The notes below the pieces were generated by a model that ran no database searches, was not told the origin of the DNA, and saw only the letters and a program-made list of their open reading frames with translations. From contig LJIE01000001.1 of assembly GCA_001281695.1 (NCBI GenBank), positions 3,123,521 to 3,187,520 of the forward strand: a stretch of DNA of 64,000 bases. The letters are read 5' to 3'. Each line of letters begins with the position of its first letter. Positions within the stretch are counted from its first letter, which is position 1. Source of the DNA: a bacterium 336/3 (GTDB lineage Bacteria; Bacteroidota; Bacteroidia; Cytophagales; Thermonemataceae). Made by a program: the position numbers and the translations under genes. Positions 16,560-25,960 of this stretch are shown in pieces.

Positions 16560-17552
16560 CTACATCTCTATCACCACTTTTCCGAAAATTTTGCCATCTC
16601 GCATATCATTAAATGCCTCTACAATCTGCTTAAAAGGGCGTACAGAGTCTATGATAGGGTGTATTTGGTGTTTTTCGATGAATGCAAGCATATCTGCAAA
16701 TTCTTGGTCGTTGCCCATGGTTGTACCTTTGATGGTATATTGCCCAAAGAACACACGAGGCATATCTAATTTCACGCTACCCAATGTAGCTCCATAAAAT
16801 ACAAGGGTTGCAGATTGTTTAAGGGTTTTCAAGAGCAAATTAAAATCACTTCCACCTGCACTATCAATTACTACATCAAAACCACCCGATTCTTTGAGTA
16901 AGTCTTTTTGCCAGTCTTCTTTTTTATAATTTGCCCCACCAGTAATAGAATACTTGGTTTTCATGGTTGAAAGTTTTTCATCGCTACCCGAAGTAACCCA
17001 TACTTTTGCTCCTTGTGCCATTGCAAATTGAGCAGCAAATTGAGCCACACCTCCTCCAATACCTGTAACCAGTACATGATCTCCTTTTTGGATATTTCCT
17101 TTATAAAAACAAGCTCTGTAGGCTGTCAGGGCAGCCAATGGAATAGCAGCAGCCTCTTTTGGAGTCAGGTATGTAGGTTTTTTATGAATTCTATCCACAG
17201 GTACACATACATATTCTGCAAAAACTCCGTTTTTAGGCATTCCCAAAATCGTATAAGTTTTTGAATTGGGATGTCTTGGGTCTTCTCCCCAATTCTGATT
17301 AGGATTGATAACTACTTCCTGTCCAATCCAAGAAGCATCTACACCATCCCCCACACTTTCCACAATTCCACAACCATCCGATCCCAAAACACAATTGTAG
17401 GTCATCCCAGGGTATAGCCCTACTCTTGCCCATTGGTCTCTGCGATTTAAAGAACCATATTGAACTTTGATTACTACCTCACCAGCCTGAGCTACAGGTT
17501 TTTCTATATTTTGAATTTCAATTTCTTCGGTTGTCAAAATAAGTGCTTTCAT
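16560..17552 (-). CDS. Zinc-binding-dehydrogenase-superfamily quinone oxidoreductase
   Basis: The 330-residue medium-chain reductase has the GroES-like N-terminal part (SLNRRDQWARVG ... VLGSDGCGIVESVG) and a Rossmann domain with the NAD(P)-binding TGIGGGVAQFAAQFA near 160-175. The structural-zinc cysteines of alcohol dehydrogenases are missing and the Cys-His ligands of the catalytic zinc are not evident, so it belongs to the zinc-free quinone-oxidoreductase/enoyl-reductase side. Substrate unknown. It probably shares a transcript with the CoA-transferase downstream, hinting at an acyl-CoA pathway. Confidence 0.83.
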   Translation of the reverse strand: MKALILTTEEIEIQNIEKPVAQAGEVVIKVQYGSLNRRDQWARVGLYPGMTYNCVLGSDGCGIVESVGDGVDASWIGQEVVINPNQNWGEDPRHPNSKTYTILGMPKNGVFAEYVCVPVDRIHKKPTYLTPKEAAAIPLAALTAYRACFYKGNIQKGDHVLVTGIGGGVAQFAAQFAMAQGAKVWVTSGSDEKLSTMKTKYSITGGANYKKEDWQKDLLKESGGFDVVIDSAGGSDFNLLLKTLKQSATLVFYGATLGSVKLDMPRVFFGQYTIKGTTMGNDQEFADMLAFIEKHQIHPIIDSVRPFKQIVEAFNDMRDGKIFGKVVIEM

Positions 17553-17615
17553 GATTTTTTAATATATATTAGAGAGGTTATTTAAATTTATTATTTTGTG
17601 ATAAGTTAATAGACT

Positions 17616-17732
17616 TGTTCTTTTGTCTTAATACAAAAGAACCAAAAAATCAAGAAAATTCAATGCTTCCATGCACAAGCCTACCCACCCTCGCTGAATT
17701 TTCTGCCCAACGCTCTTTCATTTGAAAAAATC
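17616..17732. repeat. Dispersed repeat, copy B
   Basis: This block lies in the 275-base gap between two minus-strand genes and is the reverse complement of most of 849-988. In this copy the terminal hairpin is intact: GTTCTTTTGT, a short loop, ACAAAAGAAC. The rest of the gap (17553-17615 and 17733-17827) is AT-rich with no clear signal. Confidence 0.75.
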
Positions 17733-17827
17733 ACAATGATTAAATTGTTCAATATCAGTTGTTTCAATTATTTTTTAACAACTTTTATCTCTTTTTTCTC
17801 TAATTTCCTTTTTCCATTCTCTTTTCT

Positions 17828-18940
17828 CTAACCCTTTATCTCCTCAATTGCTTCTTCATATTTCTGCCAGACTATTTTTTCATCAAAATGATTTTCTGTG
17901 AGTTTTCGGCTATTTACGCCCATCTGATTAAGTTTTTCAGGGGACATTTCTATCATTTCTATCATTTTAACAGCCAAGTCCTGAGCATTTTTTACCTCAC
18001 ACAAAAGTCCGTTTTCTCCATGTTTTACCACTTCTTTACAGCCTGCTACATTGGTTGCAAGCAAAGGTCTTCCCATAGCTGCTGCCTCCAGTAACGAACG
18101 TGGCGTTCCTTCTCTGTATGAGGGCAATACCACAACACTTGCTTTAGCTATCAAAATACGTACATCCGAAGATACTCCCAAATAATTGATTTCATTACTC
18201 CATGAAACCATCTCATTTTCAGAGATATTCAAGGGATTTTTGGAGTCTTTTTCGTAGTTTCCTAGAAGTTGTATTTCTACATCAGGGTATTTTTGTTTTA
18301 CAATTTTAGCAGCCTCAGCATATTCTCGTACACCTTTATCATAAATAAGCCTTGCAATCATCAAAAAAGTAAATTTTTCAGCGTTTTTATTCTCTTGTAA
18401 ATCAGGTTTAAATTTTTCTAAATTAATTCCCGAACCAGGGAGTAAACCTGTTTTATCTTTCTTAATGAGTTTTTTATCTAAAAAAATCTGTAAATCGTCT
18501 TCATTCTGAAAGAACACCTTATCAGCAAATTTGAAGGCTATTTTATAAAGAAAATGAGCTATTTTGGAACTTAAACCTTTATGAATAAATGTTGTCCCTA
18601 GCCCTGAAACATTATTGATGCAAGGAATTTTTAGGCTTCTGCAAGCTAATGTACCATAAATATTGGGTTTTATAGTAAAATGCAACACTACATCAGGCTT
18701 GATGTCTTTATAGAGTCTTCGGAGTTGTCTTTCAAATTTCAAATCAGTCAAAGGGTTTTTACCTTTGTTTTCCAAAGTTATTTCAAAATACTGGATATTC
18801 CATTTTTGTATTTTTTCTGTGTGTTCATCTTTGGGAGCTAAAATATATACTTCGTGGTTTTGACTCAAGAAGTACTTGACCAAACTTTCTCTAAAATTGT
18901 ATATGTTCCAACTAGTATTGGCAACGAAGGCTATTTTCAT
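17828..18940 (-). CDS. Glycosyltransferase family 4
   Basis: The 370-residue enzyme has the GT-B plan. The N-terminal domain begins KIAFVANTSWNIYNFRESLVKYFLSQNHEVYILAPKD. The C-terminal domain carries GSGINLEKFKPD and the donor-binding EGTPRSLLEAAAMGRPLLATNVAGCKEVV, with the glutamates of the E-x7-E motif. The closest named relatives by pattern are the GalNAc/FucNAc-type lipid-linked sugar transferases (PglA/WbpT-like). It would extend a surface glycan at the inner membrane. It starts ten bases after the 701-residue secreted-protein gene, so they are one operon. Confidence 0.87.
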   Translation of the reverse strand: MKIAFVANTSWNIYNFRESLVKYFLSQNHEVYILAPKDEHTEKIQKWNIQYFEITLENKGKNPLTDLKFERQLRRLYKDIKPDVVLHFTIKPNIYGTLACRSLKIPCINNVSGLGTTFIHKGLSSKIAHFLYKIAFKFADKVFFQNEDDLQIFLDKKLIKKDKTGLLPGSGINLEKFKPDLQENKNAEKFTFLMIARLIYDKGVREYAEAAKIVKQKYPDVEIQLLGNYEKDSKNPLNISENEMVSWSNEINYLGVSSDVRILIAKASVVVLPSYREGTPRSLLEAAAMGRPLLATNVAGCKEVVKHGENGLLCEVKNAQDLAVKMIEMIEMSPEKLNQMGVNSRKLTENHFDEKIVWQKYEEAIEEIKG

Positions 18941-18950
18941 GTTTTAGGTT

Positions 18951-21056
18951 TTAAAAACTCACAAAAATCCCTGGTCCTATGAGGAAAAACCATGCTTTGG
19001 CACTCAAAAAATACCCCATGCCTGCATACAAAGGGAAAGAAAGTTTCACGTCTTTGCGAGTTGGGTACAAACTTCCAATCACAACCACCCCTATATCTCT
19101 ATTGGCAGCATTGGCACTAAAATTAAAAGCATTGTTGGCAAGAATCCCAATTCCTACTTTATAAGGGCGATATCGATTGATTTTTTCGGGATGATAAAAA
19201 CTTAATTGTTGAACAATTGCCAAACTAATCCCTCCGAAAGGGTTAAAATTGGCTTGATCAGCTCTTTTAATTAATAGCCCCCCAGGGAAACTCACTTCAG
19301 TATCGAAACGGGTTTTTCTTTGAAGAATCAATTCTAGTTTTTTGACAAATCCATCACCTCCATATTTGTCTTTATCGTGACTAAAAACAATTTCTATTTT
19401 ACTCCAACCATCTAAGTCATAGGTTTTTCTACCCAAAATTGTGTTTAGACTGATAGGTGTTCTGTTGCATTGTTTATCTATGTAAAAAGCTGCTCTTGGA
19501 GAGTTATCAGCAGGACATACTAAAATATTATTGATACGCTTAATTTCCACTAAATCGCCTTTGGCGTTGAAAACAGTTACATCTACACTCACATACTGTT
19601 TTCCAAAGAGTTTATTGTTATCATCTATTTTCTCTGGATTAAAAGATATTTCAATATCTCTAATAATATGTGGGTGTAAAACTGTTTGAGGCAGGTCTGT
19701 AACCAAAGTTTTTCCAGCACCATAATTGATATTTACAAAATTAAGTTGGTGTGGACGCTGGTATTCATTGACAGGTATGGAACGCCCTATTTTTTCGCTT
19801 CTATTATAAATTTCTATTTCTTTGAGTGTAATATTTAAGGGTACTTGCAGTTTAAAAGTTTGTACGCTTTCTGTACGAATCAGAGAATCGGAAGTAAGTA
19901 CGTTTAAGCCTTCAAAACGAATTTTAGTTTTATCTAGAGCAAGCCCTTCGAGCCTTAATTCCACTGTTTCTCCAGGGTAAAATACAGTCTCTCTTCTGTT
20001 ACCTTCATGTAAGATGGTAATATTACTAATAATAGTTTTAGGATTTACATTAAAATTGGTAATACAAACAGGATAATCACCATTTTTGATGTATAAATAA
20101 CCGTCTGTACGTTTATGAAAGCTATAAGGTCTTAACAAACATAGTATTTTTCCATTACTCAAAAGTTTTTGGGTGAAAATTTCTGCAACAAGCATCCCTC
20201 CTGCTTTCTCTTGGTTTTCAATACGATATGTCTTTTCCATTTCGAGCAGACGAGTATAATCTATTTGAAATTCTATGCCTACTCTTTGAGCTTTGTCATC
20301 TAATGTAACTTCCTTTGGTTCTGTATTTAAAAAAGCCAAACGACTGCCTTTTACCTTAAACTTCTTTTTGATGGTAGGTAATTGATAATGTACTTTTCCT
20401 CTTTCATCTATATATGGATTGATGGTAAACAAATCCAAAGAAAACTCCATATCACCCAATTTAGAGGGTAATAAATAAATTCGGAGTTGGCGATTAGAAT
20501 ATTCTGTTCTGTAATTAATTTCTTTTCCTTCTGTAAAAATAGGATTTATTCTAATGTTTTCAGGGTTGTTGGAGAGCAACTCAAAAACTCTTTCCTCACC
20601 AATATAAAGTTCATCATCTTTGGGATAAAAATCTGCTTTGGTGTTATGATGAGGGAATAATTTAATTTCACAAGTCGTTTCTTTAAGTGGAATCTGATTG
20701 ATTGTAAAGTTCAAACTTATAAACTTACTTTGATTTAAGTTTTTAAATCTGATTTTGAATCTAAAATAATCTTGTCCACGAAAAACAGAATCTAATATGT
20801 CAAAATCAGATGAGTTTGCAATATCTATTTTCTGAATATTCTCCATATTGGTGGGGTATAACTTTACCTCACATGGCATATTTTCAGAAGTATATTCAAA
20901 TGCGATAAATTTATCTCCTTTATAATTTAGTACATCTTTTTGTTGAGAATACTTGAGTGTATCTATCTGTAGCACAACATCTTTAAAGCAAGTTTGAGCC
21001 CAAACAGAATGAGATAGACAAAGTATAATGATTAAAAATAGATTACACTGCTTCAT
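18951..21056 (-). CDS. Large secreted beta-rich protein of unknown function
   Basis: The 701-residue protein has a signal peptide (MKQCNLFLIIILCLSHSVWAQ). I do not recognise a family. The first 550 residues are beta-rich with repeated V/I-x-L strands, suggesting several immunoglobulin-like domains (for example RETVFYPGETVELRLEGLALDKTKI). The last 100 residues (GGISLAIVQQLSFYHPEK ... LYAGMGYFLSAKAWFFLIGPGIFVSF) look like transmembrane beta strands with an aromatic C-terminus, so an outer-membrane anchor is plausible. It is the first gene of an operon with a glycosyltransferase. Confidence 0.6.
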   Translation of the reverse strand: MKQCNLFLIIILCLSHSVWAQTCFKDVVLQIDTLKYSQQKDVLNYKGDKFIAFEYTSENMPCEVKLYPTNMENIQKIDIANSSDFDILDSVFRGQDYFRFKIRFKNLNQSKFISLNFTINQIPLKETTCEIKLFPHHNTKADFYPKDDELYIGEERVFELLSNNPENIRINPIFTEGKEINYRTEYSNRQLRIYLLPSKLGDMEFSLDLFTINPYIDERGKVHYQLPTIKKKFKVKGSRLAFLNTEPKEVTLDDKAQRVGIEFQIDYTRLLEMEKTYRIENQEKAGGMLVAEIFTQKLLSNGKILCLLRPYSFHKRTDGYLYIKNGDYPVCITNFNVNPKTIISNITILHEGNRRETVFYPGETVELRLEGLALDKTKIRFEGLNVLTSDSLIRTESVQTFKLQVPLNITLKEIEIYNRSEKIGRSIPVNEYQRPHQLNFVNINYGAGKTLVTDLPQTVLHPHIIRDIEISFNPEKIDDNNKLFGKQYVSVDVTVFNAKGDLVEIKRINNILVCPADNSPRAAFYIDKQCNRTPISLNTILGRKTYDLDGWSKIEIVFSHDKDKYGGDGFVKKLELILQRKTRFDTEVSFPGGLLIKRADQANFNPFGGISLAIVQQLSFYHPEKINRYRPYKVGIGILANNAFNFSANAANRDIGVVVIGSLYPTRKDVKLSFPLYAGMGYFLSAKAWFFLIGPGIFVSF

Positions 21057-21178
21057 AATTTTGTTTTTTTGGCGAATTTAATAATTAAAAATTAAAAATT
21101 GCAAAGTTGGTTTATGAGAATGTTGTTCATCTTCCTAAAAAACAAAATACATTCAATATTTTTATTCGTGTCTGAAGC

Positions 21179-21209
21179 TTTGTACTCGTAAATTTTTTCA
21201 TTATTTTTG
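21179..21209 (+). promoter_or_regulatory. Complete Bacteroidota promoter for the OmpA-family gene
   Basis: TTTG at 21179-21182, 19 bases, then TATTTTTG at 21202-21209: an exact fit to TTTG-N19-TAnnTTTG. It lies 22 bases before the ATG at 21231 and overlaps the longest open frame, whose first codon is a TTG at 21207, ruling that start out. Confidence 0.8.
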
Positions 21210-21230
21210 TTATCAGAAGTGTTTTACATT

Positions 21231-22421
21231 ATGCTTATATTTTTACGTTACATTTTTCTATTTCTCCCTTTTTTAGTTTGTAAAGCTCAAACCAAACAAA
21301 CACCCAATTTTATCATAGATGGTAGCTTTGAGGATTATCAGGATTGTCCTGATGCTTTTGGATCTGTCCGCATTGGTGGCTTAAAATATTGGAAGGCAAC
21401 CCCTCCAGATTGTACTCCAGACTACTTTCATCAATGTAGTAAAGAGTTTAGTCCTAAAAACAATCCTTGTGGCAATTTAGAAGCTCAAGAAGGAAAAGGC
21501 TATTTGGGACTTATTGTAAGAGTTGGTGAATCTCCCGAAAAAAATACTGATGAGCTTTTTTATAGAGAACACGTCCAAGCTCGTCTCCGAGAACCTTTAA
21601 AGTCGAGAAATAGATACATATTTACCATGTATATATCTTTATCAGAATATTCTTGTTTTGCTTTGAGCAAATTAGGAGCTTATTTTAGTAAACATCCTGT
21701 TTTGGTGAATGACAAATTGGAATTTCGTCCACAAATTCAAACAGATTTTATGGATACTAAGCAGAAATGGGTAAAAATTGTAGATACACTTGTTGCTGAA
21801 GGCGATGAACAATACATTACATTGGGTGAATTTAGTAGTTTTTCAAAAAAAGATATTCGTAAAATAGACGAAAAACCTGAACACAAACAGCGTTTTAGTT
21901 ATCACAGAGCTTATTATTTTTTTGATAATTTGAGTTTAGTTTGGCTGGATGCTCTTGCTGACCCTATTCTCGCTGACCCACCCCAACCACCTTACAAACT
22001 AACAGCACCCAAAGAATTAACAGGTTTTGAAAAGCCTTGGCAATTAGAACCTACCGAATTTGGTTATTTGCAACCCAATAAGCCCATTATTCTCAAAAAT
22101 GTACTGTTTGAGTTTGGTAAAGCCGTTCTTTTAGAAAACTCAAAAAAAGAATTAAATAAATTGCTTCGTTTGCTTAATGAATACAAAGAAATCAAGATTA
22201 TGATTTCGGGACATACAGACGAAATAGGAAAACCTGAAGACAATTTAAAGCTTTCAGATGCCAGAGCCAAAGCTGTTCATGAATATCTTATTAAAAATGG
22301 AATTAGTGAAAATAGGCTGTTTTACAGAGGTTATGGAGCTTCGCAACCCCTCGAAAATAATAAAACAGAAGTAGGCAGAAAGAAGAATAGACGAGTAGAG
22401 TTTTTTGTAATAGATGAGTAA
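21231..22421 (+). CDS. OmpA-family outer-membrane protein
   Basis: From the ATG at 21231 the protein has 396 residues with a signal peptide (MLIFLRYIFLFLPFLVCKAQ). The N-terminal module IIDGSFEDYQDCPDAFGSV ... DYFHQCS is the Bacteroidota 'GSFE-CP' domain often fused to OmpA. The C-terminal 120 residues are the peptidoglycan-binding OmpA domain: NVLFEFGKAVL, SGHTDEIGKPEDN, LSDARAKAVHEYLIKNGI, RGYGASQP and GRKKNRRVEF. It likely ties the outer membrane to the cell wall. The promoter above fixes the start. The GT9 gene begins three bases after its stop. Confidence 0.9.
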   Translation: MLIFLRYIFLFLPFLVCKAQTKQTPNFIIDGSFEDYQDCPDAFGSVRIGGLKYWKATPPDCTPDYFHQCSKEFSPKNNPCGNLEAQEGKGYLGLIVRVGESPEKNTDELFYREHVQARLREPLKSRNRYIFTMYISLSEYSCFALSKLGAYFSKHPVLVNDKLEFRPQIQTDFMDTKQKWVKIVDTLVAEGDEQYITLGEFSSFSKKDIRKIDEKPEHKQRFSYHRAYYFFDNLSLVWLDALADPILADPPQPPYKLTAPKELTGFEKPWQLEPTEFGYLQPNKPIILKNVLFEFGKAVLLENSKKELNKLLRLLNEYKEIKIMISGHTDEIGKPEDNLKLSDARAKAVHEYLIKNGISENRLFYRGYGASQPLENNKTEVGRKKNRRVEFFVIDE

Positions 22422-22424
22422 TGT

Positions 22425-23408
22425 ATGAAAATCATTTTGAGTAGAACTGATAATTTGGGTGATGTAATCCTCACGCTTCCTATCGCTGGTTTTTTGAAAG
22501 AACAAGACCCCAAAAATGAGGTTTATTTTATTGGAAAATCCTATACACGCCCCATCATAGAAGCCTGTCAGTTTGTAGATAAGTTTTTAGACAAAGATGA
22601 AATTTTAAAAGACCCTCAAAAATTGGCCTCTTTGCAGGCTGATGTCATTATTTTTATTTTTCCTGATCAAGATTTAGCCCCTATTGCCAAAAAAGCAAAA
22701 ATTCCTTTGAGAATTGGCACAAGCCATCGTTGGTGGCATTGGCTCTATTGTAATAAACGTATTGATTTCTCAAGAAAAGATTCTCCTCTTCATGAAGCAC
22801 AACTTAATTTTAAATTGCTTGAAGGCTTAGATTTCAATATTGAACCTAATTTTGCACTCATTACAGACTGGTATGGGTTCAAAACACCTGATTTAACACC
22901 TGAATTGCAAAGTTTGGTTTCTCATGAAAAACTAAATGTTATTCTTCACCCCAAATCGAAAGGTTCAGCAAGAGAGTGGCATTTGGATAGTTATTTTGCA
23001 TTGGCTCAAAATAACCCTGATATTCAATTTTTTGTAACAGGCACACAAGCAGAAGGAGATTTGATTCAATCTCAAAAACCTGAATTATTAGGTTTAGAAA
23101 ATGTTTATAACCTTACAGGCAAGTTAAACTTAACAGAACTCATGATGTTTATCAGTATTTGTGATGGTTTAATTGCTTGTAGTACAGGACCTTTACATAT
23201 TGCCTCGGCTTTGGGTATTTATGCTTTAGGCATTTATCCACCCATTAAACCTATGCACCCTGCCCGATGGCAACCCATAGGTAAAAAAGCAAAAGTATTG
23301 GTATTGGATAAAGATTGTTCTGATTGTCGAAAAACAGAACAATGTAGTTGTATCAATGCTATTTCGGTGGCAGAAGTCAGTGCTGAAATACGAAGTTGGA
23401 TAAAATAA
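22425..23408 (+). CDS. Glycosyltransferase family 9 (heptosyltransferase-like)
   Basis: The 327-residue protein has the GT-B layout of LPS heptosyltransferases: ILSRTDNLGDVILTLPIAGFLKE at the N-terminus, LHPKSKGSAREWHLDSYFAL at the start of the donor domain, and ACSTGPLHIASALGIYALGIYPP with the conserved donor-binding Gly-Pro-His. HPARWQPIG matches the family too. It should add a heptose or similar sugar to the lipopolysaccharide core. It follows the OmpA gene by three bases and shares its promoter. A bidirectional terminator follows. Confidence 0.88.
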   Translation: MKIILSRTDNLGDVILTLPIAGFLKEQDPKNEVYFIGKSYTRPIIEACQFVDKFLDKDEILKDPQKLASLQADVIIFIFPDQDLAPIAKKAKIPLRIGTSHRWWHWLYCNKRIDFSRKDSPLHEAQLNFKLLEGLDFNIEPNFALITDWYGFKTPDLTPELQSLVSHEKLNVILHPKSKGSAREWHLDSYFALAQNNPDIQFFVTGTQAEGDLIQSQKPELLGLENVYNLTGKLNLTELMMFISICDGLIACSTGPLHIASALGIYALGIYPPIKPMHPARWQPIGKKAKVLVLDKDCSDCRKTEQCSCINAISVAEVSAEIRSWIK

Positions 23409-23412
23409 AAAG

Positions 23413-23447
23413 AAAAAGGGTCTATAGAATGTTCTATAAACCCTTTT
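23413..23447. terminator. Bidirectional terminator between the GT9 gene and yidC
   Basis: AAAAAGGGT-c-TATAGAA and TTCTATA-a-ACCCTTTT pair with one mismatch between convergent genes, flanked by A-rich and T-rich tails. Confidence 0.8.
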
Positions 23448-23449
23448 CT

Positions 23450-25237
23450 TTATTTCTTTGTATTTTGTTTATTTTTCAAATCTTTTTGTTTCGTTTCAAG
23501 TTTTTCTTGTTGAGCCTTTAGAGCTTCTTCGAGACGTTGTTGGAAACCTGTTTTTTTCTTGTCCTTGTTTTTGATTCTATTTTGCTCCAAAATTTCCCTG
23601 ATTTTACTTTCATTTACCAAACGCTTGATACCTATTTGCTGACCAATAGACATTAAGTTAGATATTAGATAATAGTAAGTCAAACCAGCAGGATAAGAAT
23701 TCAGCATAAACATAAATACCACTGGCATGATATAACCCACCATTTTCATAGGTCCTTCTATAGTAGATGTTTGGTTAGTAAACCAAGTATAAACAATCGT
23801 AGAAATGGTCATCAAGATGGTAAACAAACTCACATGACTACCATAAAAAGGTATTTGGAACGATAAATTTAAAACAGAATCGTAAGTAGAAAGGTCTTCA
23901 GCCCATAAGAAACTCTCCTGACGTAGTTCAATAGCATTCGGAAAATACGTAAACATGGCTATCAGAATAGGCATTTGTAAAAGCATTGGGATACAACCAG
24001 CCAGTGGATTGATACCTACTTGTCTGAAAAGCTCCATTTGTTCTTGTTGAACCTTTTGCATATCGCCACCAGTACGAGCTTTTATTTCATCAATTTCAGG
24101 CTTTAAAACTTTCATTTTTGCCATACCAATGTACGACTTGTATGAAAGCGGGAATAATACTGCACGCAAAATTAGCACTAATACAATAATGATGATACCA
24201 TAGTTGCCAATTCCAGAAAGTACATCAAGAATAGGAATTACTACAAATCTGTTTACCCAACCAAAAACAGCCCAGCCTAAGCCTACGTTTTTGCTAAAAT
24301 CTTCATCATATTTCTTTAAAACATCATATTTATTGGGTCCCAAATAGAATTGGAAAGTACCTTTTCCATTTTGTAGGTTTTCAGAAGGAATTGCAATATT
24401 TGCCTGATAACTCTTTACAACATCTTTATTATTTTCATCAGTGGTTGTTGTCAAAGAAGCTTTTGAGAAACTATTGTTTTTGGTTGCGAAAATAGATGCT
24501 AAGAAAAATTGTTGTTTGAAAGTAACCCAACGAATAGGCTCTGTAATAGTCTTTTCTTGTTTGTCGTTAGTTTCTGAAAGGTAATCGTAACCTCCTTCTG
24601 CTGTATAATAAGTGATTGTTGATTTGATACGGCTTGGAGTAGCATCTTTTTCTGTTCTGGGCATATTGGCTTGCCAGTCAAGAGTAGCAACATCTTTTGT
24701 AAGATTATACCCTGCAAGTTTCACTTCATAACCCAATTCATAACTATCAGGCTTTAAAGTATAAATTTGCTCTATTTGTTTGCTTCCTGCTTGAGCTTTA
24801 AAAACGATTGTATTATTTTTTAACTCTGATTGATACCTGATTTGATATAAATCTATTTTGCCATTGGTCATTGGGATTTGATAACTCATTTGGCTAAACT
24901 TCTCATCCAAAAGATATAAAGGCTTTTGGTCGTAAGTTTTATAATTTTTTAGTAAAACTTGTTTGATTTTACCACCTTGTGTCGAAAAAGTAACTTTAAT
25001 TTCTTTATTTTCTAAAACTACATCTTTCACTTCTGCTTGTAAAAGTAGAGTATCATATAGTTTGGTATCTATTTGAGGAATTTTCTTTTGGTTTGTGTCT
25101 ATTTGCTGTTGTTGTTGTTGGGTGGTTTGCTTGGAATCTTTAGGTTTATCAGTAGGTGGCGTGGAAAAAAAGAAGAGCCACACAAAAATCATTACTGAAA
25201 TAATTACCATTCCAATGGCTTGATTTCTATCCATCAT
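23450..25237 (-). CDS. yidC: Membrane protein insertase YidC
   Basis: The 595-residue insertase has the gram-negative plan: an N-terminal membrane anchor (AIGMVIISVMIFVWLFFFSTPP), a Gln-rich linker, a large periplasmic beta-sandwich (about 65-330), then the five-helix core starting GNYGIIIIVLVLILRAVLFPLSYKS, with NPLAGCIPMLLQMPILIAMF and MVGYIMPVVFMFMLNSYPAGLTYYYLISNL. The C-terminus is long and lysine-rich, which can bind ribosomes. Two ATG codons in tandem (25237 and 25234) are equally good starts. A TATCTTTG element lies 37 bases upstream. Confidence 0.95.
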   Translation of the reverse strand: MMDRNQAIGMVIISVMIFVWLFFFSTPPTDKPKDSKQTTQQQQQQIDTNQKKIPQIDTKLYDTLLLQAEVKDVVLENKEIKVTFSTQGGKIKQVLLKNYKTYDQKPLYLLDEKFSQMSYQIPMTNGKIDLYQIRYQSELKNNTIVFKAQAGSKQIEQIYTLKPDSYELGYEVKLAGYNLTKDVATLDWQANMPRTEKDATPSRIKSTITYYTAEGGYDYLSETNDKQEKTITEPIRWVTFKQQFFLASIFATKNNSFSKASLTTTTDENNKDVVKSYQANIAIPSENLQNGKGTFQFYLGPNKYDVLKKYDEDFSKNVGLGWAVFGWVNRFVVIPILDVLSGIGNYGIIIIVLVLILRAVLFPLSYKSYIGMAKMKVLKPEIDEIKARTGGDMQKVQQEQMELFRQVGINPLAGCIPMLLQMPILIAMFTYFPNAIELRQESFLWAEDLSTYDSVLNLSFQIPFYGSHVSLFTILMTISTIVYTWFTNQTSTIEGPMKMVGYIMPVVFMFMLNSYPAGLTYYYLISNLMSIGQQIGIKRLVNESKIREILEQNRIKNKDKKKTGFQQRLEEALKAQQEKLETKQKDLKNKQNTKK

Positions 25238-25273
25238 AGCTTTAACTAATAATTGCGTTTAAAAATTGGAACG

Positions 25274-25281
25274 CAAAGATA
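25274..25281 (-). promoter_or_regulatory. -7 element upstream of yidC
   Basis: Minus-strand TATCTTTG, an exact TAnnTTTG, 37 bases before the yidC start; no clear -33 element. Confidence 0.45.
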
Positions 25282-25331
25282 GCATAAAATCCTTGAAAAG
25301 AGAAAAAAATACAGATTAAAAATAAAAAAGA

Positions 25332-25958
25332 CTATTGTTTGGGCTTAAACATATACCCTAATCGAAGTCCACAACTAAACATGGGAAACAGGTAATGATT
25401 TTCTTTTAAAGCATATATTTCCTCTATTTCTGAAGCTGTTCCCGTTTTTTTTGAGAATTTTACACCCACCCCAAAATAATTTTCAAGATAAATATTAGAG
25501 CCCATATTTCTTACTTTACCACGTTTAAATGTAAGACTATAAGCGTTTCTAATATAGCGTTGTGTTTTGAGTTCTTCGTAACAATCGTTTGTTGGACAAA
25601 CTGTTTCCCACTCCTCTGCATCATAAAAAGCGTTTCGAGTTTCAATACCTATAGATAGGTATTTTCCCTCAAATTTTTCTCCAGAATAGTAATATCTATG
25701 TTCTAAACCCAAACGAATTGTTCTTGTTTTTGAGATATTTCTCTCATTCTCCTGTAAATTCCCCCAAAATCCATAACCTATAGAGCCTTGAAGTGTCTTT
25801 TTAGCAGATTTTTTATATGGGTTCCATTCTCCATTCAAATAGATGGAAGGAGCCACAGGATCGAATAGACGAAACATTGTCCATTTGGCTACTATTTGTC
25901 CATTCAATTTTGAAAAAAAACCTACTATAATAAAGATGATGAAAAATATTCTTAACAT
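25332..25958 (-). CDS. Putative outer-membrane beta-barrel protein
   Basis: The 208-residue protein has a signal peptide (MLRIFFIIFIIVGFFSKLNGQ). Amphipathic strands alternate with charged turns (GSIGYGFWGNL, TIRLGLEHRYYYSG, YLSIGIETRN, IYLENYFGVGVKF) and the end MFSCGLRLGYMFKPKQ resembles barrels of the DUF3575 type. It is the last of three closely packed genes; the stop of the LVIVD gene lies two bases upstream. A surface complex with the two lipoproteins is an inference from the operon. Confidence 0.6.
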   Translation of the reverse strand: MLRIFFIIFIIVGFFSKLNGQIVAKWTMFRLFDPVAPSIYLNGEWNPYKKSAKKTLQGSIGYGFWGNLQENERNISKTRTIRLGLEHRYYYSGEKFEGKYLSIGIETRNAFYDAEEWETVCPTNDCYEELKTQRYIRNAYSLTFKRGKVRNMGSNIYLENYFGVGVKFSKKTGTASEIEEIYALKENHYLFPMFSCGLRLGYMFKPKQ

Positions 25959-25960
25959 TA

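Noticed and set aside
16393-16797. 134-codon forward frame over the CoA-transferase/oxidoreductase junction
   Set aside because: It overlaps two conserved genes on the other strand and has no recognisable features.
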